64,000 nt of DNA from Flavobacterium degerlachei (GCF_900106645.1 NZ_FNMV01000003.1:232238-296237), one strand, 5' to 3'; positions 28,955-39,060 are shown, counted from the stretch's first letter. Numbers and translations are program-made. The notes: generated by a model from the sequence alone, not told the origin.

Positions 28955-29112
28955 ATTGTTGTTTTTTTGGTGAAATCCGTAAACTTTGAATAAAAATAGA
29001 TAAAAAATCTACAACATCACATTTTTTAAGATTAAAAATCTAAGTTTAGACTGCATCATTGACAATAAAAACTATATAATAGAACTTTACTCTATTAAAT
29101 CACGCTTTGTCA

Positions 29113-29745
29113 ATGGATGAATTAATCACTTTTGGACTTTTATGTCTGACCTCTTTCTTTACCCTAATTAATCCATTAGGGACCATGCCTATTTTTTTGA
29201 CCATGACCAATGACTTATCTGATCAGGAAAGAAAACATACTGCTAAAAAGGCTTCTTTAGTTTCCTTTATTATCATAATTGGTTTTGCATTATCTGGTCA
29301 GTTGCTTTTTAAATTTTTTGGAATTTCTGTCAATAGTTTTAAAGTAGTGGGTGGTGTTATCTTTTTTATGATGGGTATGGATATGCTTCAAGCTCGTTTA
29401 AGCGCTGTGAAAATCAAAAAAAACGAGGTTAAAACCTATGTCAATGACATTTCGATTACCCCATTAGCTATTCCTATGATTTGTGGACCAGGTGCAATCA
29501 CTAATGCTATTGTTTTAATGGAAGATGCCAATTCCTATACCAAAATTATAATTCTACTAGTTACTATCGCCGTCATTGTTTTCATAACCTATCTCATTTT
29601 GTTAAGCTCTACAAAAATCATTAAACTCATAGGCCAAACCGGCATCAATGTGATGATGCGATTGATGGGGCTAATAGTAATGGTTATTGCTGTAGAGTTT
29701 TTCTTTAGTGGCTTAAAGCCAATTATACTCGATATCATAAAATAA
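29113..29745 (+). CDS. marC: MarC family membrane protein
   Basis: This is a 210-residue inner-membrane protein with six hydrophobic segments. MarC/YhgN signatures are LINPLGTMPIFLTMT near the N-terminus and the symmetrical PLAIPMICGPGAITNAIV in the second half. Both Asn-Pro/Gly-Pro re-entrant motifs are intact. The frame opens with TTG at 29107; the ATG two codons later (MDELITF) is the better start. The family was once linked to multidrug resistance without support, and transport of amino acids or other small solutes is suspected. It lies 22 bases before the lyase gene and is probably co-transcribed with it. Confidence 0.9.
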   Translation: MDELITFGLLCLTSFFTLINPLGTMPIFLTMTNDLSDQERKHTAKKASLVSFIIIIGFALSGQLLFKFFGISVNSFKVVGGVIFFMMGMDMLQARLSAVKIKKNEVKTYVNDISITPLAIPMICGPGAITNAIVLMEDANSYTKIIILLVTIAVIVFITYLILLSSTKIIKLIGQTGINVMMRLMGLIVMVIAVEFFFSGLKPIILDIIK

Positions 29746-29767
29746 TTATCAAAAAACTCAAACCAAT

Positions 29768-30967
29768 ATGAAATTTAATCCCGCAGACAACATTCAAGAC
29801 TTACAGTATTTTGGTGAATTTGGTGGTGTAAACCCATCAATTTCCGACTCTTCTACTTATACCTTTTTATCGGCGAAAACCATGTTCGATACTTTTGAAG
29901 GAAACATGGAAGGTTGTTACTTATACTCTCGCCACTCTTCTCCCAGCAATTTGTATCTAGACAAAGCGCTAGCAGCGATGGAAGGAACAGAAACGGCAAA
30001 CGTATCCGCTTCTGGAATGGGAGCTATTACACCTACATTATTACAATTGTGCGGTGCAGGTGATCATATCGTCTCTAGTAGAACAATCTATGGTGGGACT
30101 TATGCGTTCCTAAAAAACTTTGCCCCACGATTTGGGATAAAAACGGCCTTTGTAGACATTACAAAATTAGATATCGTAGAAGCTGCCATTACCGCTGACA
30201 CCAAAGTTTTGTATTGTGAAACAGTGAGCAATCCTTTATTGGAAGTGGCTGATATTGCTGGTTTATCTAAAATTGCCAAAAAACACAATTTGACATTGAT
30301 TGTTGACAATACCTTCTCACCATTATCTGTTTCTCCGGTAAAATTTGGTGCCGACATTGTGATTCACAGTCTAACCAAATACATCAACGGAAGCAGCGAT
30401 ACAGTTGGTGGAGTTACTTGTGCTTCACAAGAGTTCATCAATCAACTGAAAGACGTTAACAGTGGCGCTAGTATGTTACTAGGACCTACAATGGATAGTA
30501 TGCGTTCAGCCAGTGTGATGAAAAACCTTCGCACATTACATCTCAGAATAAAACAACACAGCCATAACGCCGCTTACCTTGCGGAACATTTTGAAAAAGA
30601 CGGTCTAAAGACTGTTTATCCAGGATTAGCAAGTCACCCAAGCCACAAATTATACGCTTCAATGATTAACCCAGAATATGGTTTTGGAGGAATGATGACA
30701 GTAGATGTGGGTTCTTTGGCGAAAGCCAATGCGCTAATGGAACTGATGCAATCCCGAAATTTAGGATACTTAGCAGTAAGTCTAGGATTTTATAAAACAT
30801 TGTTTAGCGCTCCGGGCTCTTCAACATCAAGTGAAATTCCAATGGAGGAACAAGCAGAAATGGGACTGACAGACGGTTTAATTCGTTTTTCAATAGGACT
30901 GGACAATGACATCAAGAGAACGTATGAAATGATGAAAGCCTGCATGAAAGAGCTTTCTATTCTATAA
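29768..30967 (+). CDS. Cys/Met metabolism PLP enzyme (methionine gamma-lyase-like)
   Basis: This 399-residue fold-I PLP enzyme belongs to the transsulfuration family. The PLP lysine is Lys204 in HSLTKYINGSSDTVGG. YSRHSSPSNLYLDKALA (about 53-69), SSRTIYGGTYAFL and the VDNTFSPLSVSPVKFGADI stretch are family marks. The C-terminal SLGFYKTLFSAPGSSTSSEIP fixes the substrate carboxylate. It could be methionine gamma-lyase, cystathionine gamma-lyase or an O-acetylhomoserine sulfhydrylase, and sequence alone does not decide. Linkage to an Lrp regulator favours a catabolic, amino-acid-controlled role. Confidence 0.85.
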   Translation: MKFNPADNIQDLQYFGEFGGVNPSISDSSTYTFLSAKTMFDTFEGNMEGCYLYSRHSSPSNLYLDKALAAMEGTETANVSASGMGAITPTLLQLCGAGDHIVSSRTIYGGTYAFLKNFAPRFGIKTAFVDITKLDIVEAAITADTKVLYCETVSNPLLEVADIAGLSKIAKKHNLTLIVDNTFSPLSVSPVKFGADIVIHSLTKYINGSSDTVGGVTCASQEFINQLKDVNSGASMLLGPTMDSMRSASVMKNLRTLHLRIKQHSHNAAYLAEHFEKDGLKTVYPGLASHPSHKLYASMINPEYGFGGMMTVDVGSLAKANALMELMQSRNLGYLAVSLGFYKTLFSAPGSSTSSEIPMEEQAEMGLTDGLIRFSIGLDNDIKRTYEMMKACMKELSIL

Positions 30968-30994
30968 TTTTTTTTTTTAGTTTTTAATGTGGTT

Positions 30995-31036
30995 AAAATC
31001 CGTTTGAGAGCAATCTTGAACGGATTTTTATTTTTA
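30995..31036. terminator. Terminator after the lyase gene
   Basis: AAAATCCGTT / AACGGATTTT with a 14-base loop is followed by TTATTTTT, between convergent genes. Confidence 0.75.
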
Positions 31037-31043
31037 TAAAAGA

Positions 31044-31571
31044 TTACTGGCGGTTTATTAATTTCTTTTTTTCAATGTAGAAAGATTTAACGGCTACATA
31101 TATTGTTTTCCTAACTTCACAATAAATTACAGTACGGTCTATATTTGTGAGTGTCGTAATTTTAGTGATTTCAATTTCGTTTTCAGTTTGCACTCTACTC
31201 TTGATTTCCTCTACCTCTATGGCTGTATAATTGAATTCAGCATACAAATTTTCTTTAGCAGGCTTTTTAAAATATATTTCTGCCGACTTGTCCCAAACCA
31301 CAAAGTCATCGCCTAAAAGATTCATTAATTGAACCATCGGAATTGGATCAACTGCCGAAAACATACTACCGCCAAAAATGGAGTTTACATAGTTCTTGTT
31401 TTTATAACTGATAGGAAGTTTAACACTTACATTCAATAAATCCTCTGATATATCAATTATCTTAGCTGTACTCCTTCGATACATAGGAGAATAGTTAAAA
31501 CCATGTTTAAAGAGTTTGCTTTTCCCTACAAACTTAGATCCTATATCTGCTAACTTTTTATATACTGACAT
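31044..31571 (-). CDS. DUF4442 hotdog-fold protein
   Basis: This 175-residue soluble protein of the DUF4442 (YiiD C-terminal-like) hotdog family is related to acyl-CoA thioesterases. The family core NSIFGGSMFSAVDPIPMVQLMN (NxxFGGS followed by an acidic residue on the central helix) lies at about residues 64-85. Strands VWDKSAEIYFKKPA and RTVIYCEVRKTIYV complete the sheet. The start MSVYKKLADIG fits the family. The substrate is unknown. It is a single gene on the minus strand. Confidence 0.78.
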   Translation of the reverse strand: MSVYKKLADIGSKFVGKSKLFKHGFNYSPMYRRSTAKIIDISEDLLNVSVKLPISYKNKNYVNSIFGGSMFSAVDPIPMVQLMNLLGDDFVVWDKSAEIYFKKPAKENLYAEFNYTAIEVEEIKSRVQTENEIEITKITTLTNIDRTVIYCEVRKTIYVAVKSFYIEKKKLINRQ

Positions 31572-31732
31572 TGATTATTTATTTTTATAAACCTTTATTT
31601 ATTCTGATGCGCCTACTGTAGACAGTAATGAATTGTCCTGTTCTAAAAATGAATGGCAATCTAAGCGATACTTACCATCAAATATAAACAACTTAGATTA
31701 TTATCCTATTTTACTTAAAACAAATGAAAAAC

Positions 31733-31770
31733 AAAAAACGCCTTGTAATTGACAAGACGTTTTTATAATT
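31733..31770 (-). terminator. Terminator of the APC permease gene
   Basis: AAAACG-CTTGT / ACAAG-CGTTTT stem with one mismatch and loop AATTG, followed on the minus strand by a T-rich run. Confidence 0.65.
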
Positions 31771-31787
31771 TAATTAAAGGCTGTGGT

Positions 31788-33752
31788 TTAAACTTCTATC
31801 ATATTCAACTTACTGTTTTTTCGGCTGAAGCCAAAGTAAATCGTAAGTCCTATAAGTAACCAAGCTGTAAAATAAATCCAGTTCCATACGCTCAATTCCG
31901 CCATCATATACAAGCAACTTACTAACCCCAATAATGGAATTAAAGATAAATTTTCCTTGAACGACCAAATAGTCAATCCTATCAATGATATTAGAAAGAT
32001 CCACATAGGTATTTTATGTTTAAAAAGACTAAAACCGCTTTCGTATTTCAACTCATTGTTTATTGGTAAACCGGTAACAACTGAAGCATATTTGGCGTCA
32101 TCCTTTTGGTACTGGCTCAATAGATTCTCCAAATCAGGAGTCTCAGTTGTTTTATTTTCAGTATCAATACTTACTAAATAATCGTATACTTTTTTTGATT
32201 CTTCCTTATTCAATGCCGTAATAATGTCCGTAGCATTATTTATTTGTGTGGCGTTAGTGATAAAATCCATAGATGCTTTATTATTATAATTAAAAGCATA
32301 AAACAAACCTGCGGCCAGCATGAACGGAACAATATATTTTGAATTTACATAAGGCGTCTTGAATTTTCCTCTTGGAATATCCTTCTTGTTTTGTAATACC
32401 AAGACTCCGGCGCAAACCAATACGAAGGCAAATAAAGTACCTATACTACACAAATCAGTCACCATCGTCAGGTTTAAAAACAATGCAGGAATCGCTACCA
32501 CAAAGCCGGTAACAACTGTTGCGTATGAAGGTGTTTTATATTTTGGGTGCACTCTAGAGAATTTTTTGGGTAACAAACCATCGCGACTCATACTCATCCA
32601 GATACGCGGTTGTCCCATTTGGAAAACTAACAATACACTTGCCATAGCTATCACGGCACTTACTCCAATAATAGCTGACATGATTTTTAAATCTAACTTT
32701 TCGAAAACAAACAACAAAGGATCACCAACATTCAAATCAGCATAACTAACCATTCCTGTTAATACTAAAGCGATTATTATGTACAAAACAGTACAAATAA
32801 TAATAGCCCACATCATTCCTTTTGGTAAATCCCGTTGTGGGTTTTCACATTCCTCAGCTGTGGTAGATATGGCATCAAAACCAATATAAGCAAAGAAAAC
32901 AGCCGAAACTCCTTTTAATACACCACTCACTCCATTTGGAGCAAAAGGAGTCCAATTATCAATATCAATATAGAAAGCACCTACTGCAATCACCAATAAA
33001 ATAATACAGAGTTTCACGATTACCATCATATTACTAGCATTACGAGATTCTTTCATTCCACGATATACTAAGGCGGTAATCAAAATGATGATGAATAAAG
33101 CCGGTAAATCAGCGACGAAATGAAATGAACCTATTGTTGGCGCAGTTGTCCATGCTCTATAAGCTGCTTGTAGTCCTAAATTTAAATTCTCAAAAGACTT
33201 TCCTCCCTGCATTAAAGCTGTCGCATCTCTAAAGCCGTTTGAAGCCGTTAAATAGTCCATTTGAACCCAATCAGCCAGTATTTCCAAATGCCAATGATAG
33301 GTGTGATTGAGGCTATTAATGATATTGTCCATCAGACTCGTAAAGTAATCACTCCAGGATATGGCAACCGTAATATTCCCGATTGCGTATTCCATTATTA
33401 ATGCCCAACCAATTATCCAAGCTATCAATTCCCCGAAGGCGACATAAGAATAGGTATACGCACTCCCAGAAACGGGAACCATAGAAGCAAATTCAGCATA
33501 AGCAAAAGCGGCAAAACTACAGGCAATGGCAGTGAACAAGAAAAGGAATATAACTGCCGGACCTCCGTCAAAACTTGCTTTTCCAATAGTACTAAAAATA
33601 CCAGCACCAATTATGGCGGCAATACCAAAAGCGGCCAAATCTCTTGCTTTAAGATGTTTTCCTAATGAATTGTGCCCGTCGGTATTATTCTTTTCGACCT
33701 GTGCCAAGATATCTTGCACCGTTTTTTTTCTAAACAAACTTGAAAATGCCAT
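31788..33752 (-). CDS. APC family amino acid permease (cationic amino acid transporter type)
   Basis: This 654-residue inner-membrane permease has about 14 hydrophobic segments. Family marks are the first helix FGIAAIIGAGIFSTIGKAS, SGSAYTYSYVAFGELIAWIIGWALIMEYA and the conserved FFAYIGFDAISTTAEE loop. It is longer than most CAT-type relatives. The extra length lies in an extramembrane insert of about 60 residues between TMs 2-3 of the middle part (about 140-205) and one of about 90 soluble, acidic residues near 490-580. The substrate is probably an amino acid. The 299-base gap upstream holds no gene. Confidence 0.88.
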   Translation of the reverse strand: MAFSSLFRKKTVQDILAQVEKNNTDGHNSLGKHLKARDLAAFGIAAIIGAGIFSTIGKASFDGGPAVIFLFLFTAIACSFAAFAYAEFASMVPVSGSAYTYSYVAFGELIAWIIGWALIMEYAIGNITVAISWSDYFTSLMDNIINSLNHTYHWHLEILADWVQMDYLTASNGFRDATALMQGGKSFENLNLGLQAAYRAWTTAPTIGSFHFVADLPALFIIILITALVYRGMKESRNASNMMVIVKLCIILLVIAVGAFYIDIDNWTPFAPNGVSGVLKGVSAVFFAYIGFDAISTTAEECENPQRDLPKGMMWAIIICTVLYIIIALVLTGMVSYADLNVGDPLLFVFEKLDLKIMSAIIGVSAVIAMASVLLVFQMGQPRIWMSMSRDGLLPKKFSRVHPKYKTPSYATVVTGFVVAIPALFLNLTMVTDLCSIGTLFAFVLVCAGVLVLQNKKDIPRGKFKTPYVNSKYIVPFMLAAGLFYAFNYNNKASMDFITNATQINNATDIITALNKEESKKVYDYLVSIDTENKTTETPDLENLLSQYQKDDAKYASVVTGLPINNELKYESGFSLFKHKIPMWIFLISLIGLTIWSFKENLSLIPLLGLVSCLYMMAELSVWNWIYFTAWLLIGLTIYFGFSRKNSKLNMIEV

Positions 33753-34051
33753 ACTTTATAATTTCGTATTAAAAATTAATATACCGTAAATAATATGCCA
33801 TTATCTTAGAAATAACGCAAGCTTTATTTAAAAATCAAATGTATAAAACAAATTCAATTTATCGATATTTGGTACTAAATTTTTATTATTTTAAATATAA
33901 AAGTCAAATTGTTAATTACACGATATTTTAAAAGTTAATATTGAAATTAAAAAAGACATCCAAAACTAAAAAATCACAATTAAAGCCAAGCGGTTAAAAT
34001 AGGCCCTAATTAATTCTCAATTTGGAGTTACAAACAGCCCTCAAAATCCTC

Positions 34052-36967
34052 TTATTTCAAACAATTTTTCAAAATAGTTACTGGGTGTAGTGCTTTTCTG
34101 CTGGTACCGTCAAAAATTTGATGGCGACAACTAGTTCCGGCAGCAGCAATAGCAATATTTGCCTCTGTCGATCTAATTTTCGGGAATAAAGTATCTTCCC
34201 CCATTTGCATACTAATGTCATAATGTTCCGCTTCGTAACCAAAAGAACCTGCCATACCGCAACAACCTGAATTGTAAATGGTCACTTTGTTGTTTTCAGG
34301 AACATTCAACATGGCAAAAGTTGCTTCAATAGTACTCAATGATTTCTGATGGCAATGACCATGAATTTTTATTTGTTTTCCTTCATTCGAAAACTGATCT
34401 GCATTTATTTTTGCACTTTCAATTTCTCTTTTGAAAAATTCTTCAATAGTCAGACAGTTTTTAGACAATTTTTCGGCTGCTATTTTATCATCAGCGAGAC
34501 GCAGGTATTCGTCTCTAAAAGTCAAAATTGCCGAAGGTTCAATTCCAATTAATGGTATTTCAGCAGATACAATAGTGGCGAAAATCGAAACGTTTTTATT
34601 AGCTATTACTTTCGCTTCTTCCAGAAAACCTTTAGAAATATAAGCTCTGCTACTTTCTTCATGATCAACTACAAGAACTTCGTAACCTAATTGTGTCAAT
34701 AATTCATAAGCATCAATTCCTACCTGAACATCGTAGTAATTAGTAAACTCATCACAAAACAAATACAATTTTCCGTTAGGAAATAAAGCAGTTGTTTTTT
34801 TTGACTTATTGTTTTCTAACCATTTTCTAAAAGATTTCGGAGCCAGTAAAGGCACTTCTCTTTTAGGTGCTACACCCATTCCTTTTTTGACCAAAGGCTG
34901 ATTGACCATAAAATTAGTCAGTGACGGAAAAACACTTCCCAACTTATTCAGTTTGGCATTATTAGCAAAAATCTTATTTCGAAGCGAATAACCGTTTGTT
35001 TTTTGGTATTGGTATAAAAACTCTGATTTTAATGCCGCCACATCTACATTACTGGGGCATTCACTGGCACAAGCTTTACAACTAACACAAAGCTCAAATA
35101 CTTCGTATAATTCTTTATGATTGAATTTATTGTCTTTCTCAGAATTCGTTAGATATTCTCGTAATGCGTTAGCACGCGCACGAGTGGTATCTTTTTCATT
35201 TTTCGTAGCACGATAACTCGGACATAAGGTTCCTCCTGCTGATGCTGGTTTTCTACAATCACCAGAACCGTTGCATTTTTCAGCCAATCTTAAAATACCC
35301 ATGCTATCAGAGAAATCCTGAATCGTTTGAATTTCTGGCTCTTCTCTTCCTGGTTCAAAACGAAGATTTTCATCCATTTTTAAGGCATTGACAATTTTCC
35401 CCATATTCAAAACCGAATACGGGTCGAAAGCCAATTTGATGCGCTTTAGCAATTCATAGTTTTTATCTCCAATCATAAACGGAAGAAACTCTCCTCGCAC
35501 TATTCCGTCACCATGTTCCCCACTTAACGAACCTCTATACTTTTTTACCAAAACAGCCACTTCGGTAGCAATATTTCTAAATTGGTAAACACCTTCTTTT
35601 GTCTTTAAATTCAACACTGGGCGCAAATGAATTTCACCTGCTCCTGCGTGCGCATAATAAATAGCATCTTGGCCATGCTTTTTCATCATTGCTGAAAAGT
35701 CGGCAATATAATTAGGTAAATCACTCAGCTCAACCGCCGTATCTTCAATAGAATCGGCTGCTTTGTCATCGCCTACAATACTTCCTAAAAGTCCCAAACC
35801 TGCTTTACGTAACTCGTTTATTTTATCAATATCGCTTCCATAAATTTTAGGCAATGCATAGCCAAAATTATGCAGCTCAAGATCAGCAATTAAAGCATTA
35901 GCCTGCTCCTCAGCATCTTCCATGCTTACATAAGACCCCACTTCCATCATGATGACAGCTTTTGGATCTCCTTGAATAAAAAATCGATTTTTGGCTTGTT
36001 CCCTATTAGTTTTGGTACAGTTTAAAATGGTGTCATCCATCATTTCACAGGTGTACAAATGATGTTTCATTGCGGTAACTACTGCTTCTAAACTTTCTTG
36101 AATAGTATGAAAATGAGCTACCACCATTACATTATTTGTTGGAGGTAAAACATCTACCTTCAGAGTAACTTCGGTTGTAAAAGCAAGCGTTCCTTCGCTT
36201 CCACAAAGTAATTTCCCCACATTTATTATAGGTTCAGTTCCAGAAAACAAATCTGATTTCAATAATATATCTACAGCATAGCCTGTATTTCTGCGGTGGA
36301 TTTCAGGTTTTGGAAACTCGTTTTTAATCTCTTCTTGTGTTGCCACTACAGATAACTCTTCGTATAATTTTCTATAAATAGCACTTTCTAAAGAATCTCC
36401 TTTTGTCTTCTCAACAAACTCCGCCGAAGTTAATTCGCCAAAAACGACTTGGGAACCATCACTTAAAACAGCTTTTATCTCCACAATTTTATCCCGTGTC
36501 ACACCATAACGAATCGATGTGGTCCCTGATGAATTATTCCCAACCATCCCACCTATCATACAACGGCTCGAAGTAGAAGTATTTGGGCCGAAAAATAATC
36601 CGTAAGGTTTTAAATATAAGTTCAATTCATCACGGATTACTCCAGGTTGTACTGTTATTGTTTTTTTCTCATTATCAAAAGAGACTATCTTAGTAAAGTG
36701 CTTGGAAACATCCACAATAATCCCACTACCTACAGTTTGTCCAGCTAATGAAGTTCCAGCCGTCCTTGGTGTTAAAGAAATTTTATGCTCGCGCGCAAAA
36801 CGCACCAATTTTACAATATCTTCGGTAGTTTTAGGTAAAGCCACAGCCTCTGGCATTATTCGGTATGCCGAAGCGTCAGTAGCATATAAAATTTTATTAA
36901 GTGTATCGTGTAAAAGGGTTCCCTCTAACGATTCTGATAATTGCTTTAGTGGAAGTGGGGTTGACAT
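34052..36967 (-). CDS. FAD-linked oxidase / Fe-S D-2-hydroxyacid dehydrogenase fusion (YdiJ-like)
   Basis: This 971-residue protein fuses a GlcD/Dld-type flavoprotein with a GlcF-type iron-sulfur part. The N-terminal PCMH FAD domain (about 20-260) has TPRTAGTSLAGQTVGSGIIVD. The FAD_oxidase_C domain (to about 520) has HAGAGEIHLRPVL and GEHGDG. Cysteine clusters then follow: CNGSGDCRKP...LCPS and CVSCKACASECPS. Near the C-terminus come HGHCHQKSL and SGCCGMAGSFGYE, the CCG-type cluster sites. Relatives oxidise D-2-hydroxyglutarate or D-lactate. It lies 135 bases from nagB, so D-lactate released by MurQ is an attractive substrate, by inference. Confidence 0.88.
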   Translation of the reverse strand: MSTPLPLKQLSESLEGTLLHDTLNKILYATDASAYRIMPEAVALPKTTEDIVKLVRFAREHKISLTPRTAGTSLAGQTVGSGIIVDVSKHFTKIVSFDNEKKTITVQPGVIRDELNLYLKPYGLFFGPNTSTSSRCMIGGMVGNNSSGTTSIRYGVTRDKIVEIKAVLSDGSQVVFGELTSAEFVEKTKGDSLESAIYRKLYEELSVVATQEEIKNEFPKPEIHRRNTGYAVDILLKSDLFSGTEPIINVGKLLCGSEGTLAFTTEVTLKVDVLPPTNNVMVVAHFHTIQESLEAVVTAMKHHLYTCEMMDDTILNCTKTNREQAKNRFFIQGDPKAVIMMEVGSYVSMEDAEEQANALIADLELHNFGYALPKIYGSDIDKINELRKAGLGLLGSIVGDDKAADSIEDTAVELSDLPNYIADFSAMMKKHGQDAIYYAHAGAGEIHLRPVLNLKTKEGVYQFRNIATEVAVLVKKYRGSLSGEHGDGIVRGEFLPFMIGDKNYELLKRIKLAFDPYSVLNMGKIVNALKMDENLRFEPGREEPEIQTIQDFSDSMGILRLAEKCNGSGDCRKPASAGGTLCPSYRATKNEKDTTRARANALREYLTNSEKDNKFNHKELYEVFELCVSCKACASECPSNVDVAALKSEFLYQYQKTNGYSLRNKIFANNAKLNKLGSVFPSLTNFMVNQPLVKKGMGVAPKREVPLLAPKSFRKWLENNKSKKTTALFPNGKLYLFCDEFTNYYDVQVGIDAYELLTQLGYEVLVVDHEESSRAYISKGFLEEAKVIANKNVSIFATIVSAEIPLIGIEPSAILTFRDEYLRLADDKIAAEKLSKNCLTIEEFFKREIESAKINADQFSNEGKQIKIHGHCHQKSLSTIEATFAMLNVPENNKVTIYNSGCCGMAGSFGYEAEHYDISMQMGEDTLFPKIRSTEANIAIAAAGTSCRHQIFDGTSRKALHPVTILKNCLK

Positions 36968-37027
36968 GGGGTAAAGTATATTGCTTTTGTTTTCACAAAT
37001 ATAAAAGATAGTACATTATAATTAATA

Positions 37028-37086
37028 GAACGGCTTCACTAAAATGTAATAAGTAGCGTGCTTTTACATTTTAGCGAGCTCCATTC
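37028..37086. repeat. Long imperfect inverted repeat after nagB
   Basis: The arms around CTAAAATGTAA and TTACATTTTAG extend imperfectly to GAACGG and CCATTC. The site lies between the nagB stop and the start of the dehydrogenase gene. It may terminate nagB transcription, though no clean T run follows. Confidence 0.45.
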
Positions 37087-37102
37087 TGTTTTTAATCTGT
37101 TT

Positions 37103-39028
37103 TTAATAATCAAAACGTTTAAAAGCTTCAATTGCTTCATATTCAGCAAGACCTAAATCATCGTAGATCTTAGCGGTATTCTTATTGCGGTCTTCAGCTC
37201 TAACCCAGAATTCTCTAGAGTCACTTCCTTGAAACATTACTCTATCTTTTTGAGATTGATGGAATAAGATAGCATGCCTTTTTAGCAATACTTCGTCTGG
37301 ACTTAGGGGTACTGCCATATCAATTTCGTCAATATCCCATTCATGCCAAGCTCCTCTATATAACCACAACCAGCAATCAGATAAAAATAGTTTTCCTTTC
37401 AAGACTGACATAGCAGCAAAAATAGCATTTAAACAAACCTCATGCGTTCCGTGAGGATCAGCTAAATCTCCAGCAGCAAATACTTGGTGTGGCTTTATTT
37501 TTTCGATAATATCCATTACAATTGTAATATCGTCAGGTCCCAATGGATTTTTCTTGATTTGTCCTGTTTCATAAAAAGGAAGATCTAAAAAATGAATGTT
37601 CTCATCTTTTAATCCAATATATCGTGTTGCTGCATAGGATTCTCTTCTTCTGATCAGTCCTTTTAATTTTCGAACTTCAACAGAGTCAATTTGGTTCTCT
37701 TTTTTGTTATTCAAAAAATGAATCACTTCTTTAAAATCTATTTTAGATGTTTCTTCGCCAATGAAGTCATTACAAACCTCGGCAAATTTTAAAGCCTCAT
37801 CATCAGTAACCGCAATATTACCTGAAGTTTGATACACCACATGAACATTATGTCCTTGTTTAATCAATTTAGAAAAAGTTCCTCCCATTGAAATCACATC
37901 ATCATCAGGGTGAGGACTAAATAAAATCACATTCTTCCTTGCAGGCTCAGCTCTCTCAGGTCTATTACTATCATCTGTATTTGGTTTTCCACCTGGCCAT
38001 CCTGTAATGGTATGTTGTAATTTATTGAACATATTAATATTCATATCATAGGCAGAACCTTCCTGTGCTAACAAATCTGACATTCCATTATTGTTATAAT
38101 CTCTATCAGTAAGTTTTAATATAGACTGTTTTGTTTTTTTGCACAGCCACACAATTGCTTTACTCTTTAATTCTTCTGTCCACACACATTCCTCAACCAG
38201 CCAAGGAGTTTTAAGGCGGGTTAACTCAGAAGCAGCAGATTGATCTAAAACAAAAGTAGTATTGTCATGATTTTGTAAAAAAGTAGCAGGGATTTCGGCA
38301 CTGATATCACCTTGGATTGTTCTTTTGATAATATCCGCTTTATTTTGGCCCCAAGCCAATAAAACAATTCGCTTGGATCTCAAAATAGTAGAAACTCCCA
38401 TTGTAATGGCTCTTTTAGGAACATTACTAATTCCGTTAAAGTCTGATGAAGCATCTACTTTTGTAATATGGTCCAGTGTAATTAAACGAGTTCCTGAATT
38501 AACATGAGAACCTGGTTCGTTAAAACCAACATGTCCTGTACGTCCAATCCCCAATAGTTGAAAATCAAGACCACCAGCATTTTTTATTTTCAATTCATAA
38601 TCAACACAATATTGATTTAAATCTTCAATTGCGACAGTACCATCAGGAATATTAATATTTTCTGGTTTTATATCGATGTGATTAAACAGATGCTCGTGCA
38701 TAAAATAATGATAGCTCTGATTATTTTCTTTTGTCATTGGATAGTACTCATCCAAATTAAAAGTAATCACATTGCTAAAGCTCAAGCCTTCTTCTTTATG
38801 AAGACGTACTAATTCAGCATATACACGAATGGGAGAAGAACCCGTCGCCAAACCTAAAATACATTTTTGGTTTTCTGCTTGTTTAGATTGTATGAGCGTT
38901 GCTATTTCCTGAGCAACTATTTTTGAAGCTTCTACCGAGTTTTTAAAAATCACACTATGGATTTTCTCAAATCGTGTTGTTTCGTACTTTCCAGGTGCTA
39001 CATAGCTTAGGTTGCGAGTTACATTCAT
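37103..39028 (-). CDS. nagB: Glucosamine-6-phosphate deaminase fused to a PIG-L deacetylase domain
   Basis: This 641-residue two-domain protein begins with a GlcN6P deaminase/isomerase domain (about 25-290): LGLATGSSPIRVY, the NLDEYYPM active-site segment and GIGRTGHVGFNEPGSHVNSGT, so the catalytic Asp, His and Glu regions are intact. Residues from about 365 form a PIG-L/LmbE-like domain with the metal motif SPHPDDDVISMGG (371-383) and a late DPHGTHEVCLNAI. PIG-L enzymes remove N-acetyl groups from amino sugars. The fusion could therefore supply the GlcNAc-6-P deacetylation that NagA would do, since no nagA is nearby. Two TGC-N7-TGC sites precede it. Confidence 0.88.
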   Translation of the reverse strand: MNVTRNLSYVAPGKYETTRFEKIHSVIFKNSVEASKIVAQEIATLIQSKQAENQKCILGLATGSSPIRVYAELVRLHKEEGLSFSNVITFNLDEYYPMTKENNQSYHYFMHEHLFNHIDIKPENINIPDGTVAIEDLNQYCVDYELKIKNAGGLDFQLLGIGRTGHVGFNEPGSHVNSGTRLITLDHITKVDASSDFNGISNVPKRAITMGVSTILRSKRIVLLAWGQNKADIIKRTIQGDISAEIPATFLQNHDNTTFVLDQSAASELTRLKTPWLVEECVWTEELKSKAIVWLCKKTKQSILKLTDRDYNNNGMSDLLAQEGSAYDMNINMFNKLQHTITGWPGGKPNTDDSNRPERAEPARKNVILFSPHPDDDVISMGGTFSKLIKQGHNVHVVYQTSGNIAVTDDEALKFAEVCNDFIGEETSKIDFKEVIHFLNNKKENQIDSVEVRKLKGLIRRRESYAATRYIGLKDENIHFLDLPFYETGQIKKNPLGPDDITIVMDIIEKIKPHQVFAAGDLADPHGTHEVCLNAIFAAMSVLKGKLFLSDCWLWLYRGAWHEWDIDEIDMAVPLSPDEVLLKRHAILFHQSQKDRVMFQGSDSREFWVRAEDRNKNTAKIYDDLGLAEYEAIEAFKRFDY

Positions 39029-39060
39029 AATTATTATGTAATTTAAGGTAGTTAATACAA

